A stretch of DNA of 64,000 bases from an uncultured Roseibium sp. (GTDB lineage: Bacteria > Pseudomonadota > Alphaproteobacteria > Rhizobiales > Stappiaceae): assembly GCF_947494555.1 (NCBI RefSeq), contig NZ_CANLVF010000003.1, positions 496,001 to 560,000 on the forward strand. The letters are read 5' to 3'. Position 1 is the first letter of the stretch. The number at the start of each line of letters is the position of its first letter. This document shows positions 49,507 to 58,101 of the stretch, piece after piece. The notes under the pieces are model-generated. The model worked only from the letters and a program-made list of their open reading frames with translations, made no database searches and was not told the DNA's origin. Made by a program: the position numbers and the translations under genes.

Positions 49507-50418
49507 TTACGCCGTCATGCCGGGGATCCGACGAAATCCGGTTTCAAGCGCCTCTATGAAAGCAGAGAGGCGACGCGGTTGCCGGCGGGCCGGCAGGTAG
49601 GCAAGGTTTACATCGAGCGTCGCGGCGCGCCAGTTCGGCAGCAAGTCAACCAGAGCGCCATTCTCAAGCTCCTCCGCAACAAACCAGAGTGGCAGGACGG
49701 CGGCCCCGACGCCGGATTGAACAGCGTGTTTGAGCGACATGATGTTGTTTGTCGCGAGACTTGAGTTGACCGAGAGTTCGAAGCGCTCACCGTCAGAATG
49801 CTTAAGCCCGATCTTCGCTCCTTCGAACGGGGTCAGCGTGACAAATGGAAGCCTGGACGCAGCCTCTGGTGTGCACGCTTCCAACCGGTCTGCGATTGAC
49901 GGCGTTCCAACAATCAGTCGTTCGACTTGTCCGAGACGCCGGACGATCAGGCTTTCATCGGGAACCGGCCCCACCTTGATCCAGCAATCGCACCCGACTT
50001 CGGCAAACCGTATTACCTCGTCTTCCAGACGCCAGTTCAACATGATATTCGGATGCGCCACCTGAAACGCAATGGCGATATCGGCAAGGTGAAGCTGACC
50101 CAATGCAACGGGTGCCACGACCCTGAGCGGACCTTTCAGTATGTCGGTATCGCCCGCATGCCTTTCCTCCAACGTGTCCCATCGGGAGATCAGCGAACGC
50201 GCGTCGGACAAGACGTCCAGGCCAGCTTCGGTCAACGCGAGGGAGTGGGTGGTTCGGCGGATCAGTTGAATACCAAGGCGGTCCTCCAGCTCCTTGAGCT
50301 GCCGGCTTGCCGAGCCTTGCGACATTCCAAGATCGCGCGCTGCACCGCTTATGGTTCCCCGCTCGGCGATGCGGACGAAGGTTTCCAGAAGACCGAGACG
50401 ATCGAGAGGTTTGCTCAT
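49507..50418 (-). CDS. LysR-family transcriptional regulator
   Basis: The protein has 303 residues from the ATG at 50418 (MSKPLDRLGLLETFVRIAERGT). The winged helix (SGAARDLGMSQGSASRQLKELEDRLGIQL) and the effector domain (LRVVAPVALGQLHLADIAIAF, then AVQSGVGAAVLPLWFV) are complete. It is divergent from the aldo/keto reductase at 50520, with 101 bases between, so it likely controls that operon. An inducer would be a small aromatic or carbonyl compound, by analogy only. Confidence 0.92.
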   Translation of the reverse strand: MSKPLDRLGLLETFVRIAERGTISGAARDLGMSQGSASRQLKELEDRLGIQLIRRTTHSLALTEAGLDVLSDARSLISRWDTLEERHAGDTDILKGPLRVVAPVALGQLHLADIAIAFQVAHPNIMLNWRLEDEVIRFAEVGCDCWIKVGPVPDESLIVRRLGQVERLIVGTPSIADRLEACTPEAASRLPFVTLTPFEGAKIGLKHSDGERFELSVNSSLATNNIMSLKHAVQSGVGAAVLPLWFVAEELENGALVDLLPNWRAATLDVNLAYLPARRQPRRLSAFIEALETGFRRIPGMTA

Positions 50419-50519
50419 GCGTAATACAAATAACAAATAGCTTTATAAACTGTCTACAGAATATTCTCCACTACGGCCATCTTGATCCCGACAGCAACAG
50501 TCAAATCAGGAGATTGAGA

Positions 50520-51287
50520 ATGACCGACATGACATACGCCATCGGCAAAGAGTTGAACGTAAACCGCCTCGGTTACGGAGCGATGCGCCTGACCGGGCAA
50601 CCGGGCAATTTCGGTCCCTTTGAAAACTGGGATGAAGGCCTAGCGCTGCTGAGGCGTGCCGCTGATCTCGGCGTCACTTTCTTCGACAGCGCCTGGGCCT
50701 ACGGACCGGAATTCGCCGACAAGATCGTTGGCGAAGCGCTCGAAGGCCGCAAGGTCACCTTGGCCACAAAGGGCGGAGTGGACAAACCTGAACCTGGCCG
50801 CATCGTGGTCGACGGCAGCCGCGATGCGCTCATGTGGCAGATTGATCGTGCGCTTATCAATCTACGCCGCGACCGGATTGATCTCTTTCAGTTGCACCGG
50901 GTGGATCCGCAAACACCGATTGAAGTGTCGGTTGCCGCGCTTACCGAAGCGCAAGCTGATGGCCGCATCGGTCATATCGGCCTTTCCAATGTAACGCGCG
51001 CGCAATTGGAAAGCGCTCTCGCGGTCGCACCAATTGCAAGCGTTCAAAACCGGTTCAACATGCAGGAAACTGAGGCTGAGGACCTGGTCGACTTTACCGC
51101 AGAGAAGGAGATCGCCTTCATTCCCTACGGTCCGCTTGGCGCAAATCCGATGCAGCAAGGGGCCAAACTCGCTCCGCGCGAGGCAATCGCCTGGCTGCTT
51201 GCCCGTTCACCCAACATCGTCGTCATCCCCGGCACCACCTCAATCAAGCATCTTGAGGAGAATTGGAGCGCCTGGGACCTCGTTTGA
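50520..51287 (+). CDS. Aldo/keto reductase
   Basis: The protein has 255 residues, a little short for the family (about 280-330). The catalytic tetrad is visible: Asp and Tyr in FFDSAWAYGPEF, Lys in LATKGGV and His in LFQLHRVDP. LSNVTRAQLE and VVIPGTTSIKHLEEN are further conserved parts. The ATG at 50520 is preceded by AGGAGATTGAG. Frame upstream of it contains only intergenic sequence. It reduces carbonyls with NADPH in the cytoplasm. It heads a short operon with a VOC protein and a membrane peptide and is divergent from LysR. Confidence 0.92.
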   Translation: MTDMTYAIGKELNVNRLGYGAMRLTGQPGNFGPFENWDEGLALLRRAADLGVTFFDSAWAYGPEFADKIVGEALEGRKVTLATKGGVDKPEPGRIVVDGSRDALMWQIDRALINLRRDRIDLFQLHRVDPQTPIEVSVAALTEAQADGRIGHIGLSNVTRAQLESALAVAPIASVQNRFNMQETEAEDLVDFTAEKEIAFIPYGPLGANPMQQGAKLAPREAIAWLLARSPNIVVIPGTTSIKHLEENWSAWDLV

Positions 51288-51312
51288 AGCATTTGATGAA
51301 AGGACTAAAACC

Positions 51313-51753
51313 ATGAGCACTATCCTTGGGTCCGCAACCGTCGAGCATATCATGATCGGCACTGGAAACTACGATGCGACACTCGCCTGGTGGACCGAAA
51401 AGCTTGGCTTCGAAGTCGAGATGGAATGGACGGTTCCTGAATTCTCGGGCCTCCAGCTCGCCTATCTGACAAAAAACGGATTTCGCCTTGAAATCGTCGG
51501 CAATCCGGCACGCTTCCAGGAAAGACCGGCGCCCATGGCGATAGATCAGCATCTTGCGGACAGTGGTTTCAGCCACCTCGCCTTCAAGGTAGAAGACGTG
51601 GATGCTGTCATGGCCGAGCTTTCTGAGAAGGGCGTTCCAACCTTTCTGCCGGCAACAAGTTTTGCGGACGTTGGCCGCCGGGTTGCATTCGTTCAGGACA
51701 ATCAGGGAAACGTCATCGAGTTTGCCGCCGACCTTCCCCGCGAGGCTGCCTGA
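51313..51753 (+). CDS. VOC-family (glyoxalase/bleomycin-resistance) protein
   Basis: The protein has 146 residues with two beta-alpha-beta-beta-beta modules. The first opens VEHIMIGTGNYDATLAWWTEKLGF; the second contains GFSHLAFKVEDVDAVMAEL and ends GRRVAFVQDNQGNVIEFA. His and Glu residues at HIMIG, LEIVG, HLAFK and IEFA fit the metal ligands of the fold. The gene sits 25 bases after the aldo/keto reductase. The activity could be an isomerase, dioxygenase or resistance protein; it cannot be decided here. Confidence 0.9.
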   Translation: MSTILGSATVEHIMIGTGNYDATLAWWTEKLGFEVEMEWTVPEFSGLQLAYLTKNGFRLEIVGNPARFQERPAPMAIDQHLADSGFSHLAFKVEDVDAVMAELSEKGVPTFLPATSFADVGRRVAFVQDNQGNVIEFAADLPREAA

Positions 51754-51754
51754 C

Positions 51755-51970
51755 ATGGCGACGCCCAACAAAAACAAGATGGCTATCCTCACCTGGCTTG
51801 TCGTCTACCCGCTGATCACGGCACTCCTTGCGGTCCTGGAGCCGCTCCTTTCCGGAATACCCATGCCGCTCAGATCGTTTGTTCTGACGGTCATCATGGT
51901 TCCGGCAATGGTCTATCTTATAATGCCGACAGTGACATCGAAGATGAGTGCGTGGCTCAACTCGAACTAG
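51755..51970 (+). CDS. Small membrane protein, 71 residues
   Basis: Two hydrophobic segments (AILTWLVVYPLITALLAVLEPLL and SFVLTVIMVPAMVYLIMPTV) are joined by a short loop. The ATG follows the VOC stop by one base, indicating translational coupling. Proteins of this size and layout are common in proteobacterial operons with VOC or oxidoreductase genes and have no known function. It is the last gene of the AKR operon. Confidence 0.75.
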   Translation: MATPNKNKMAILTWLVVYPLITALLAVLEPLLSGIPMPLRSFVLTVIMVPAMVYLIMPTVTSKMSAWLNSN

Positions 51971-52095
51971 TCCAGTAACACTGCGGTACACAGGTGTTTC
52001 CTCAAGAATCCCGGTCAGGACCATGGTTCCGAGCCGGGATTTTGATTGCGGACACATTCTCGAAGTTTCAATTCACTCCGCTATACTTGTCCCTC

Positions 52096-53118
52096 ATGGG
52101 GCAGATTACGGCATTGTTTGTTCAAAAAGTCATCGACGTGGCCACGTCCGTGGACCCAACGGGCGGCGATCGGCGTCGTGACCTTTTCCGCTCGGTTGGG
52201 ATCGACAGCGATGCGCCGGTCGACCCCAAACAAATGGTGTCAGACAAAGACTATTATGCGCTGTGCGAACGGGTGACCCGGGAAGACCCGCACGGGGCGT
52301 CGGTGCCGATCCGCGTCGGCTCTTCCATGCGTTGCGACGACTACGGCGCTTTCGGTCTTGCCTGGAAATCGGCCATTGATCTGCGCGGCTCTTATCAGCG
52401 TTCCGAACGCTATGCCCGGGTGCTGACGAGCGTTTCGACCTATGAGTTTGTTGAGGAAAACGGCGCTTTCTTCATGGCCCTCAACCGGGCAGGCGAGCGC
52501 CATCTCGGGATGCGCCTGTCCAACGAACAGTCGATCGTCGCCGTCACACAGATCAGCCGCGAAGTATCACAGCAGCCGTTTTCGCCGGACGCGGTCTATT
52601 TCAAACATTCCGGCCCGGAGGATCTTTCCGCGCATGAAAGCTATTTCGGTTGCCCGGTGCACTACAACGCCGACCGTGACGCCATCCGGGTATCGAAGGA
52701 TCATCTCATAGCGCCAAACAAACTGGGTGACCCGAGCATTTCCGCCTTCTTCGATTCCCATATGGAAAAGGAAATCGCGGAGCTGCCTGAGGCACAGGAA
52801 CTGGATGGCCGCGTGCGCAACCTTGTGTTACGTGCCTTGAGTGAAGGGGTGCCAAATGTCGCCGACGTCGCCGCCCGTCTGGGCTTGAGTGCGCGCACGT
52901 TACAGCGGCGGTTAGCGGCTCAGGGCCACGCTTTCCAGGACCTTGTCGACGAAGCGCGTCAGGACCTGGCCATCCGGCTCCTCAGACGCACAGACTACGC
53001 CCTTGCCGAGGTTGCGTTCCTGACCGGCTTTGCCGAGCAGAGCGCGTTCACACGCGCCTTCAAGCGCTGGCGCGGTGAAACACCGGCCTCCTTCCGGCGC
53101 ACCGTCCAACACGCCTGA
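52096..53118 (+). CDS. AraC-family transcriptional regulator with N-terminal arabinose-binding-like (PF12625-type) domain
   Basis: The protein has 340 residues. The N-terminal two thirds match the OruR/ArgR-like ligand domain: YALCERVTREDPHGASVPIRVGSSM, YGAFGLAWKSA. The C-terminal helix-turn-helix pair follows: VADVAARLGLSARTLQRRLAAQG and LAEVAFLTGFAEQSAFTRAFKRWRGETP. The start at 52096 is fixed by the N-terminal MGQITALFVQKVIDVATSV, which is repeated as a relic at 45.0 kb. It probably activates the NmrA-like and DUF4345 genes downstream, which follow in the same direction after 114 bases. Confidence 0.92.
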   Translation: MGQITALFVQKVIDVATSVDPTGGDRRRDLFRSVGIDSDAPVDPKQMVSDKDYYALCERVTREDPHGASVPIRVGSSMRCDDYGAFGLAWKSAIDLRGSYQRSERYARVLTSVSTYEFVEENGAFFMALNRAGERHLGMRLSNEQSIVAVTQISREVSQQPFSPDAVYFKHSGPEDLSAHESYFGCPVHYNADRDAIRVSKDHLIAPNKLGDPSISAFFDSHMEKEIAELPEAQELDGRVRNLVLRALSEGVPNVADVAARLGLSARTLQRRLAAQGHAFQDLVDEARQDLAIRLLRRTDYALAEVAFLTGFAEQSAFTRAFKRWRGETPASFRRTVQHA

Positions 53119-53232
53119 GGCTGGTCTAGGTCAGATTGGCACGGCGGGTCAAAACAGTGGCACGCGCAGTCAATACCGGTGACAGCATCTTCCCTATTCC
53201 TTGGTTATCGTTTCAACCAAGGAGAAGATCCC

Positions 53233-54060
53233 ATGCAGACCAGACCAACTCTCGTGATCGGTGCCACCGGCAAGACCGGTTCTCGCGTTGCCAACATCCT
53301 TGACCAAAAAGGCGTGCCCGTCCGGCGCGGTTCGCGCGGCGCTGCCATTCCGTTCGACTGGGACAAGCCGGAGACCTGGGCCGCGGCCCTCGACAGTGTG
53401 AGCCGGGCTTACGTCACTTACTTCCCAGACATTGCAGTGCCGGGCGCTGTTGACAAAGTCGAGGCGCTTGCTGCTTCGGCAAAATCGGCTGGTGTCGAGC
53501 GGCTAGTTATGCTGACCGGCCGCGGCGAGCATCATGCCCGATCGGGAGAAGAGGCCGTCCGCGCTTCCGGCGTCGACTACACGCTGGTTCGCTCTGCCTG
53601 GTTCGCCCAGAATTTTTCCGAAGGCTATCTGCGCGATCCCGTCCTGGAGGGCGTTTTACCCATGCCAGGCGGTAACGTGTTGGAACCGATCATCGACATC
53701 GATGACATTGCGGATGTTGCCGCCGCAGCATTGACGGAAGACGGCCATTCGAGTGAGCTCTATGAAGTGACTGGTCCACGCCTGATGACCTTTACGCAGA
53801 TGGCAGAGGAACTCGGAAGAGCCATCGGACGGCCAATCCAGCACATCCCGATCAGTTTCGAAGACTTCAGGGCCGGTGTCGCACAAGCAGCCGGACCGGA
53901 CATCGCCGATGTCTTTGAAGCCATCGCGCGCGAGACGCTGGACGGCCGAAATGCGCACCTGACCGACGGCGTCGAGCGTGCTCTCGGCCGCAAGCCCCGC
54001 GACTTCGCCGAATTTGCAGCGAAGGCGGCCCGGGCCGGTGCGTGGTCTCGCGCGGCCTGA
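53233..54060 (+). CDS. NAD(P)H-binding, NmrA-like oxidoreductase
   Basis: The protein has 275 residues. The Rossmann motif is VIGATGKTGSRVANIL (residues 8-23). RLVMLTGRGEHHARSGEEAVRASGVDYTLVRSAWFAQNFSEGY is the atypical SDR/NmrA core with no YxxxK catalytic pair in the classical place. The ATG is preceded by AAGGAGAAG. The family includes redox-sensing regulators and quinone reductases. It is followed by a DUF4345 gene after 24 bases; this AraC, NmrA, DUF4345 order is common in proteobacteria. Confidence 0.88.
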   Translation: MQTRPTLVIGATGKTGSRVANILDQKGVPVRRGSRGAAIPFDWDKPETWAAALDSVSRAYVTYFPDIAVPGAVDKVEALAASAKSAGVERLVMLTGRGEHHARSGEEAVRASGVDYTLVRSAWFAQNFSEGYLRDPVLEGVLPMPGGNVLEPIIDIDDIADVAAAALTEDGHSSELYEVTGPRLMTFTQMAEELGRAIGRPIQHIPISFEDFRAGVAQAAGPDIADVFEAIARETLDGRNAHLTDGVERALGRKPRDFAEFAAKAARAGAWSRAA

Positions 54061-54084
54061 GCCTCAAATCACGAGGACATCGAT

Positions 54085-54504
54085 ATGAAGACATTCATCT
54101 CAAGACTGACACTCGGCATTGCGGGCGCGCTCGCAATTGGTATCGGCGGAGCAATTACGCTTGTTCCCGACGCGTTCTTTGCGTCCTACGGGATCGTGCT
54201 GCCGGAGAGTATTGACCTTTACAGCGAGATACGGGCGCCGGGTGCCAACCTTGCCGTCCTTGGGGCTCTGATTTTTGTCGGAGCTTTCAAGCCTGACTGG
54301 AGACGCTTTTCAGCGGCACTCGGTGCAACGCTCTTCCTTGCCTATGCCGCCGGGCGGTTGGTTAGCATCGCAATGGATGGGACGCCTTCCAGTGCGATCC
54401 TCCTTGCCCTTGTGATCGAACTGGCGGTCGGTGCTTCCTGTGCCCTCGCGCTGAGGCAGGCAAGGGACCAGGCAGTCCATACCAAACATCCGCAACTGGC
54501 GTGA
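54085..54504 (+). CDS. DUF4345 membrane protein
   Basis: The protein has 139 residues with four hydrophobic segments. IGIGGAITLVPDAFFASYGIVLPESIDLYSEIRAPG and LAVLGALIFVGAF are characteristic of DUF4345. Function is unknown. The ATG is preceded by GAGGACA. It is the last gene of the AraC-linked set and is convergent with the secreted esterase. Confidence 0.85.
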   Translation: MKTFISRLTLGIAGALAIGIGGAITLVPDAFFASYGIVLPESIDLYSEIRAPGANLAVLGALIFVGAFKPDWRRFSAALGATLFLAYAAGRLVSIAMDGTPSSAILLALVIELAVGASCALALRQARDQAVHTKHPQLA

Positions 54505-54598
54505 CTTTTGTTAAAAACAGCCGCAGCCTCGAAGCGGAGCGTGCACGCGCGCGCCGCTTCGGCTCATTTACGACCTTGTCCCAACCGATCGCTCTGCA

Positions 54599-55408
54599 CT
54601 ATGAAGCATCCGGCAGCGTGTCCAGCCAGTCCAGGCCGTGGCCGACCCATTCACCTGGAATGGAATGCCCGCCCTCATGCAGGCAGAGTTCTAGAACGCG
54701 CCCGCTCCGGCTCTTGTCCCAACGCTCGCAGGCAAGGCGCGCGTCGTTGCTCTCAACCGGGCGGCTTTCTGCCGAAACGCCATTGAGATGCGAGAGAATG
54801 TCGAACCCTTCCGTAATCGGCATGGAATTGTAGATACCGATCTCGTCGTAGGCGACGACACCATCTGAGAGCCCATGGATATGCCGCAAGTTCACAGGAC
54901 CGGTCGGACACACTTCTGGATTGGAACGCCAGAAGCCTCCGGCAATGGGCGCATATCCCCTGAACTCATGCCCGAGGTAACAGGCAACGTTCCAGACGGT
55001 CGAGGCTCCGCGCGAGAAGCCGGACGCCAGTGTCCGGCCCTCGTCGACCGGCCAGCGGCGGCGCACGTCTTCCAAGACTGCGCTGATGAAATCCGCTTCG
55101 TCGCGGCCGGGTTCGGCGCGCCCCTCGCCGATCTGGCGCCAGTATCCTCTTTCGGCAAAGGGAGCGATGAAAAGCGCATTTCGGCTGGTCACTCCGTTGA
55201 TCATCGCCTTGTTCCGGAAGGTTGCTTCCGGTGAACTGTTCCAGCCGTGGAAATATACAACGAGGCCCAATGGGGTCTTGCCGTCCCAACCCTCGGGAAC
55301 GGCCGCCAGATAGTAACCACCCGGCACCTCACAATGTTTTTCCGCGCCACATGCCATCACTTGGGACGGCAGCAAAAAGAGAAAGAGCGACAGGAAAAAC
55401 GCGCGCAT
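54599..55408 (-). CDS. Secreted LpqC-type alpha/beta-hydrolase esterase (paralogue 3 of 3)
   Basis: The protein has 269 residues, with a signal peptide (MRAFFLSLFLFLLPSQVMA) ending at the first cysteine. CGAEKHCEVPGGYYLAAVPE repeats the two-cysteine start of paralogues 1 and 2. VVYFHGWNSS is the oxyanion strand, GFSRGA the nucleophile elbow, the acid in HGLSDGVV and the histidine in HEGGHSIPGEW. Two further cysteines (LACERW, LELCLHEGG) correspond to those of its relatives. GAGG precedes the ATG by 8 bases. No TetR-type operator like those near paralogue 2 is visible here, so control differs. Confidence 0.85.
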   Translation of the reverse strand: MRAFFLSLFLFLLPSQVMACGAEKHCEVPGGYYLAAVPEGWDGKTPLGLVVYFHGWNSSPEATFRNKAMINGVTSRNALFIAPFAERGYWRQIGEGRAEPGRDEADFISAVLEDVRRRWPVDEGRTLASGFSRGASTVWNVACYLGHEFRGYAPIAGGFWRSNPEVCPTGPVNLRHIHGLSDGVVAYDEIGIYNSMPITEGFDILSHLNGVSAESRPVESNDARLACERWDKSRSGRVLELCLHEGGHSIPGEWVGHGLDWLDTLPDAS

Positions 55409-55633
55409 TCAGAAAACCTCACTTTGGAACGCGGCGATCATTGGCCTGAAGGCTGACACCTGCAAGCAACATGTGCGTGAGCCCTTTGACGCTTATCTGT
55501 CAGCGTCATCACCGGAGCAACCTGGGCCGCTTGCGCCATCAAGACGCAAGAAAAACGCTCCTGTAACCTGGATCACAGACTTTTTCAGGCACCTTACCCT
55601 AGGTCATCTCATCAAATATCGAAGGAGATTGAG

Positions 55634-55900
55634 ATGACCGAGATCACGATGAACTACACCAAGATCGAATGGACATACGATCGCCAAAGTGACAGCAACA
55701 ACGACACGTTCAATTTCAAGAACCTATTCACGGGCAACCAGGAAGACGACACCGAGCAGTCGATGCTTGATTTTGCTGCCGTTGAAAATGCCGGCAAGAA
55801 GGGCACGGACATCGGCGTAGAGGAAGTGATCATCGCCCATGAACACCTCGAGCGCGATCACAGCATCGAACTGCCAACCTTCGACGACCTGATCGGGTAA
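55634..55900 (+). CDS. Small acidic hypothetical protein
   Basis: The protein has 88 residues and is very acidic, with Asp/Glu-rich stretches (NQEDDTEQS, VEEVIIAHEHLERDHS). GAAGGAGATTGAG precedes the ATG, a strong site. There is no signal peptide or membrane segment. I recognise no family. An 11-base sequence, GCACCTTACCC, lies before the gene (about 55590) and its inverse (GGGTAAGGTGC) starts at its last codon, which may be chance. The neighbours are a secreted esterase and a fatty-acid desaturase, both on the other strand. Confidence 0.7.
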   Translation: MTEITMNYTKIEWTYDRQSDSNNDTFNFKNLFTGNQEDDTEQSMLDFAAVENAGKKGTDIGVEEVIIAHEHLERDHSIELPTFDDLIG

Positions 55901-56055
55901 GGTGCTACTTCTTTAATCTCAGACCAGCATCTTGCAGCGATTGGCGTTGCAAAAAATCTGATTTAAGCAATTTGAGGACTACCCGGGGCCTGACGAGGTC
56001 CCACATTATTTCAATCAAACCAGCTGATAGCCAGGTCTGGATTGTTCCGGCTCGG
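55901..56055. other. Intergenic region
   Basis: About 150 bases without recognisable signal, between the acidic protein and the convergent desaturase. Confidence 0.45.
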
Positions 56056-57126
56056 TTAGATGGCATGAGGACGCAGCCGTTGGACTTCATCGCGGTATGG
56101 CGTTGCACCTTTCGGCAGCTCGGGAATGATGACGGCATCAGCGTAGCGAAGCTGTTTGACGAGAACGGGCACCAGCTTTTTGAAGGCGGCAAAAATCGAC
56201 GGGTCCGGAGCTGGAACGTCGTGCTTGATCAGTTCGTGCAGTTTCGGCAGATGGTAGTAAGGCACCATCGTGAACATGTGATGTTCCAGATGGTAATTCA
56301 TGTTGAGATAGATGAAGCGGCTGACCGGGTTCATCAGCACGGTTCTGGTGTTCAGGCGATGATCTGAAACATTTTCCGCAAGACCCAGATGCTGCAGCAG
56401 GCCGGTCATCACGTGATGCCAGGCACCGTAGAACCTAGGCAGGCCGATCACCATGAGCGGCAGGATTGACCCGGACCAGACACTCAGTCCGATTGTGACA
56501 AGATAGATCGCAAGCCAGATGCGCGCGACAAGGAACACTTTCGAAACCTCGCTCTCGCTCACGAAGGTCTTTTCTTCAGGATGCAGGTTGCCTGAGGCAT
56601 GGAGAAACATGCGCTTTACCAGTTGGATCGTATCGACAATTCCAAACAGATTAAGCACCACTTTCAGAAGATCCGGCGGGCGCATTGCAACGATTTCGGG
56701 ATCCCTGCCGACGATGATCGTGTCGGTATGGTGCCGGACATGGCTCGCCCGCCAGACGACCGGATTGCGGATCAGCATGAAACTGGCGATCTGATAGACA
56801 ACGGCGTTCATCCAGGCCGTCTTGAACGCTGTCTTGTGCCCGCACTCGTGCCATCGCGAGTCCGAGGCGGATCCGTATAGAACACCATAGACAAACCAGA
56901 ATGGGGCCGACCACCAGGAGGGCCAGAGCCAAATGGCAATCGCGCAGGAAAATGCCATCAACCCAAGCCACACCGCGGTGTCTCTCAACGGAATTGCATC
57001 GGATTTCTCCCGCAGGCGTCGAATTTCGTCAGGGGCAATTTTCGGGCGGAACCAGGCCGGATTGGCAACACCATCCCTGACCGCGGCCTGTGCTGTTTCG
57101 GACGTGAGCGAATAGTCTTTCGTCAT
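56056..57126 (-). CDS. Membrane fatty-acid desaturase
   Basis: The protein has 356 residues. The three histidine boxes of the di-iron site are present: HECGH (residues 93-97), HVRHH (129-133) and NYHLEHH near residue 277. Two pairs of hydrophobic hairpins surround them. Its sequence is of the alkane-hydroxylase/desaturase-like bacterial class that also includes beta-carotene ketolase relatives. It introduces a double bond or hydroxyl in a lipid at the inner membrane, using O2 and reduced electron carriers. The MITE-like element begins ten bases from its start codon and may have brought or changed its promoter. Confidence 0.92.
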   Translation of the reverse strand: MTKDYSLTSETAQAAVRDGVANPAWFRPKIAPDEIRRLREKSDAIPLRDTAVWLGLMAFSCAIAIWLWPSWWSAPFWFVYGVLYGSASDSRWHECGHKTAFKTAWMNAVVYQIASFMLIRNPVVWRASHVRHHTDTIIVGRDPEIVAMRPPDLLKVVLNLFGIVDTIQLVKRMFLHASGNLHPEEKTFVSESEVSKVFLVARIWLAIYLVTIGLSVWSGSILPLMVIGLPRFYGAWHHVMTGLLQHLGLAENVSDHRLNTRTVLMNPVSRFIYLNMNYHLEHHMFTMVPYYHLPKLHELIKHDVPAPDPSIFAAFKKLVPVLVKQLRYADAVIIPELPKGATPYRDEVQRLRPHAI

Positions 57127-57135
57127 CTTGAAACG

Positions 57136-57405
57136 CTAGGGTATGGACCCAAAAATGAAGTTGATTTGGTTTGGATCGTTTTGGCTAGCTGTGAGGAGCG
57201 AAAGCGCAGGAAATGTGGTTCATTTTCAAGCCTTTCGCGACGCAGCAGATTGCCAAAACGGTCAAATCCAAAGGACGGCAAAATGGCTTCACCTCGCAGC
57301 GTCAACGTTCTTGACCGGGCACAAAGCCCGCTCTTCGCACGTTTCCTCGCGAGAATTCGCCATTTCTGCCGCCAAATCAGCTTCATTTGTGGGTCCGTAC
57401 CCTAG
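57136..57405. mobile_element. MITE-like element with ~34-bp terminal inverted repeats
   Basis: The 270-bp segment has long terminal inverted repeats: the left end starts CTAGGGTATGGACCCA and the right end, read on the other strand, starts CTAGGGTACGGACCCA. Counting on, 31 of 34 bases match, the two ends both reaching TGATTTGG. There is no transposase frame. CTAG at both ends may be the duplicated target site, with the element ends then being GGGTA. That would fit an IS5-type mover. The internal part has no clear coding content. Confidence 0.75.
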
Positions 57406-57524
57406 ATCAACTTGGCGAAGACGTCTACTTCAACCACTTGATTGATAACTTGTTATGGTGCGGTTCCGGGCGCGTTCAAGTCGGGCGTGACGCAAGCCCC
57501 CGCTACAAACACAGGGAAACCGAC

Positions 57525-57919
57525 ATGAACCGCAGAGCCCTCATCCCGGACGGAACGCAAGCCGCCGTAAATGATCTGAAAATCTCACCAGGCATCCTCT
57601 CCCATGACCACGTCTTCGTGACGGGCATGACCGGGAGCCGCCCTGACGGATCCATGCCGGAAAATCTTGAGGAACAGTTCCACCTGGCTTTTGAAAGATC
57701 GTCTCGGTCCTAGAGGAAGGCGGGCTGGACTTCGGCGCCGTTGTGGAGATGACCAGCTACCACGTCGATCTGCGCGCGCACTTCGAAACCTTCCGTGCTG
57801 TCCGTTCTGAATATGTCAGAGAACCCTACCCGGCTTGGACCGCCATCGAGGTCGCCGGTCTTCGGCGCGAAGGTGCTGTTGTTGAAATCAGGGTCGTTGC
57901 TACGACCGGCAATGATTGA
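57525..57919 (+). pseudogene. RidA-family gene with a single frameshift
   Basis: The first frame gives a RidA-like N-terminal half (ALIPDGTQAAVNDL, then SHDHVFVTGMTGSRPDG and ENLEEQFHLAFE) ending at a stop at 57711-57713. Reading one frame further from about 57694, homology resumes at once: VLEEGGLDFGAVVEMTSYHVDL, RAVRSEYVREPYPAWTAIEVAGL, VVEIRVVA. The join reads GCTTTTGAAAGATCGTC; adding one A would restore AFEKIVSVLEEGG. So one base has been lost, or misread. The gene lies beside the MITE-like element. The complete product would have 131 residues. Confidence 0.8.
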
Positions 57920-58101
57920 GCTGCCGGAGAAATGACCGCGCTCAGCTTCAAGCTTGCCGGATGCCCTTGTGCTCCTATCTGGTAGTGTCGAGTGGCGGCG
58001 TGAAGACAACAGTGCCATCCACTCCGTTCATGCCGCGGCCGTCCCTGACTTGCAGAGCTCAATGACTTGCCGGGTTCAATCACAAAAGACGGTTCGGATC
58101 C
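57920..58101. other. Intergenic region
   Basis: About 180 bases with no recognised signal apart from a possible TTG start at its right edge. Confidence 0.4.

Noticed and set aside
57690..57715. Programmed frameshift in the RidA-like gene
   Set aside because: There is no slippery heptamer followed by a structure or upstream ribosome-like stimulator, and RidA proteins are not known to use this; a simple one-base loss is more likely.
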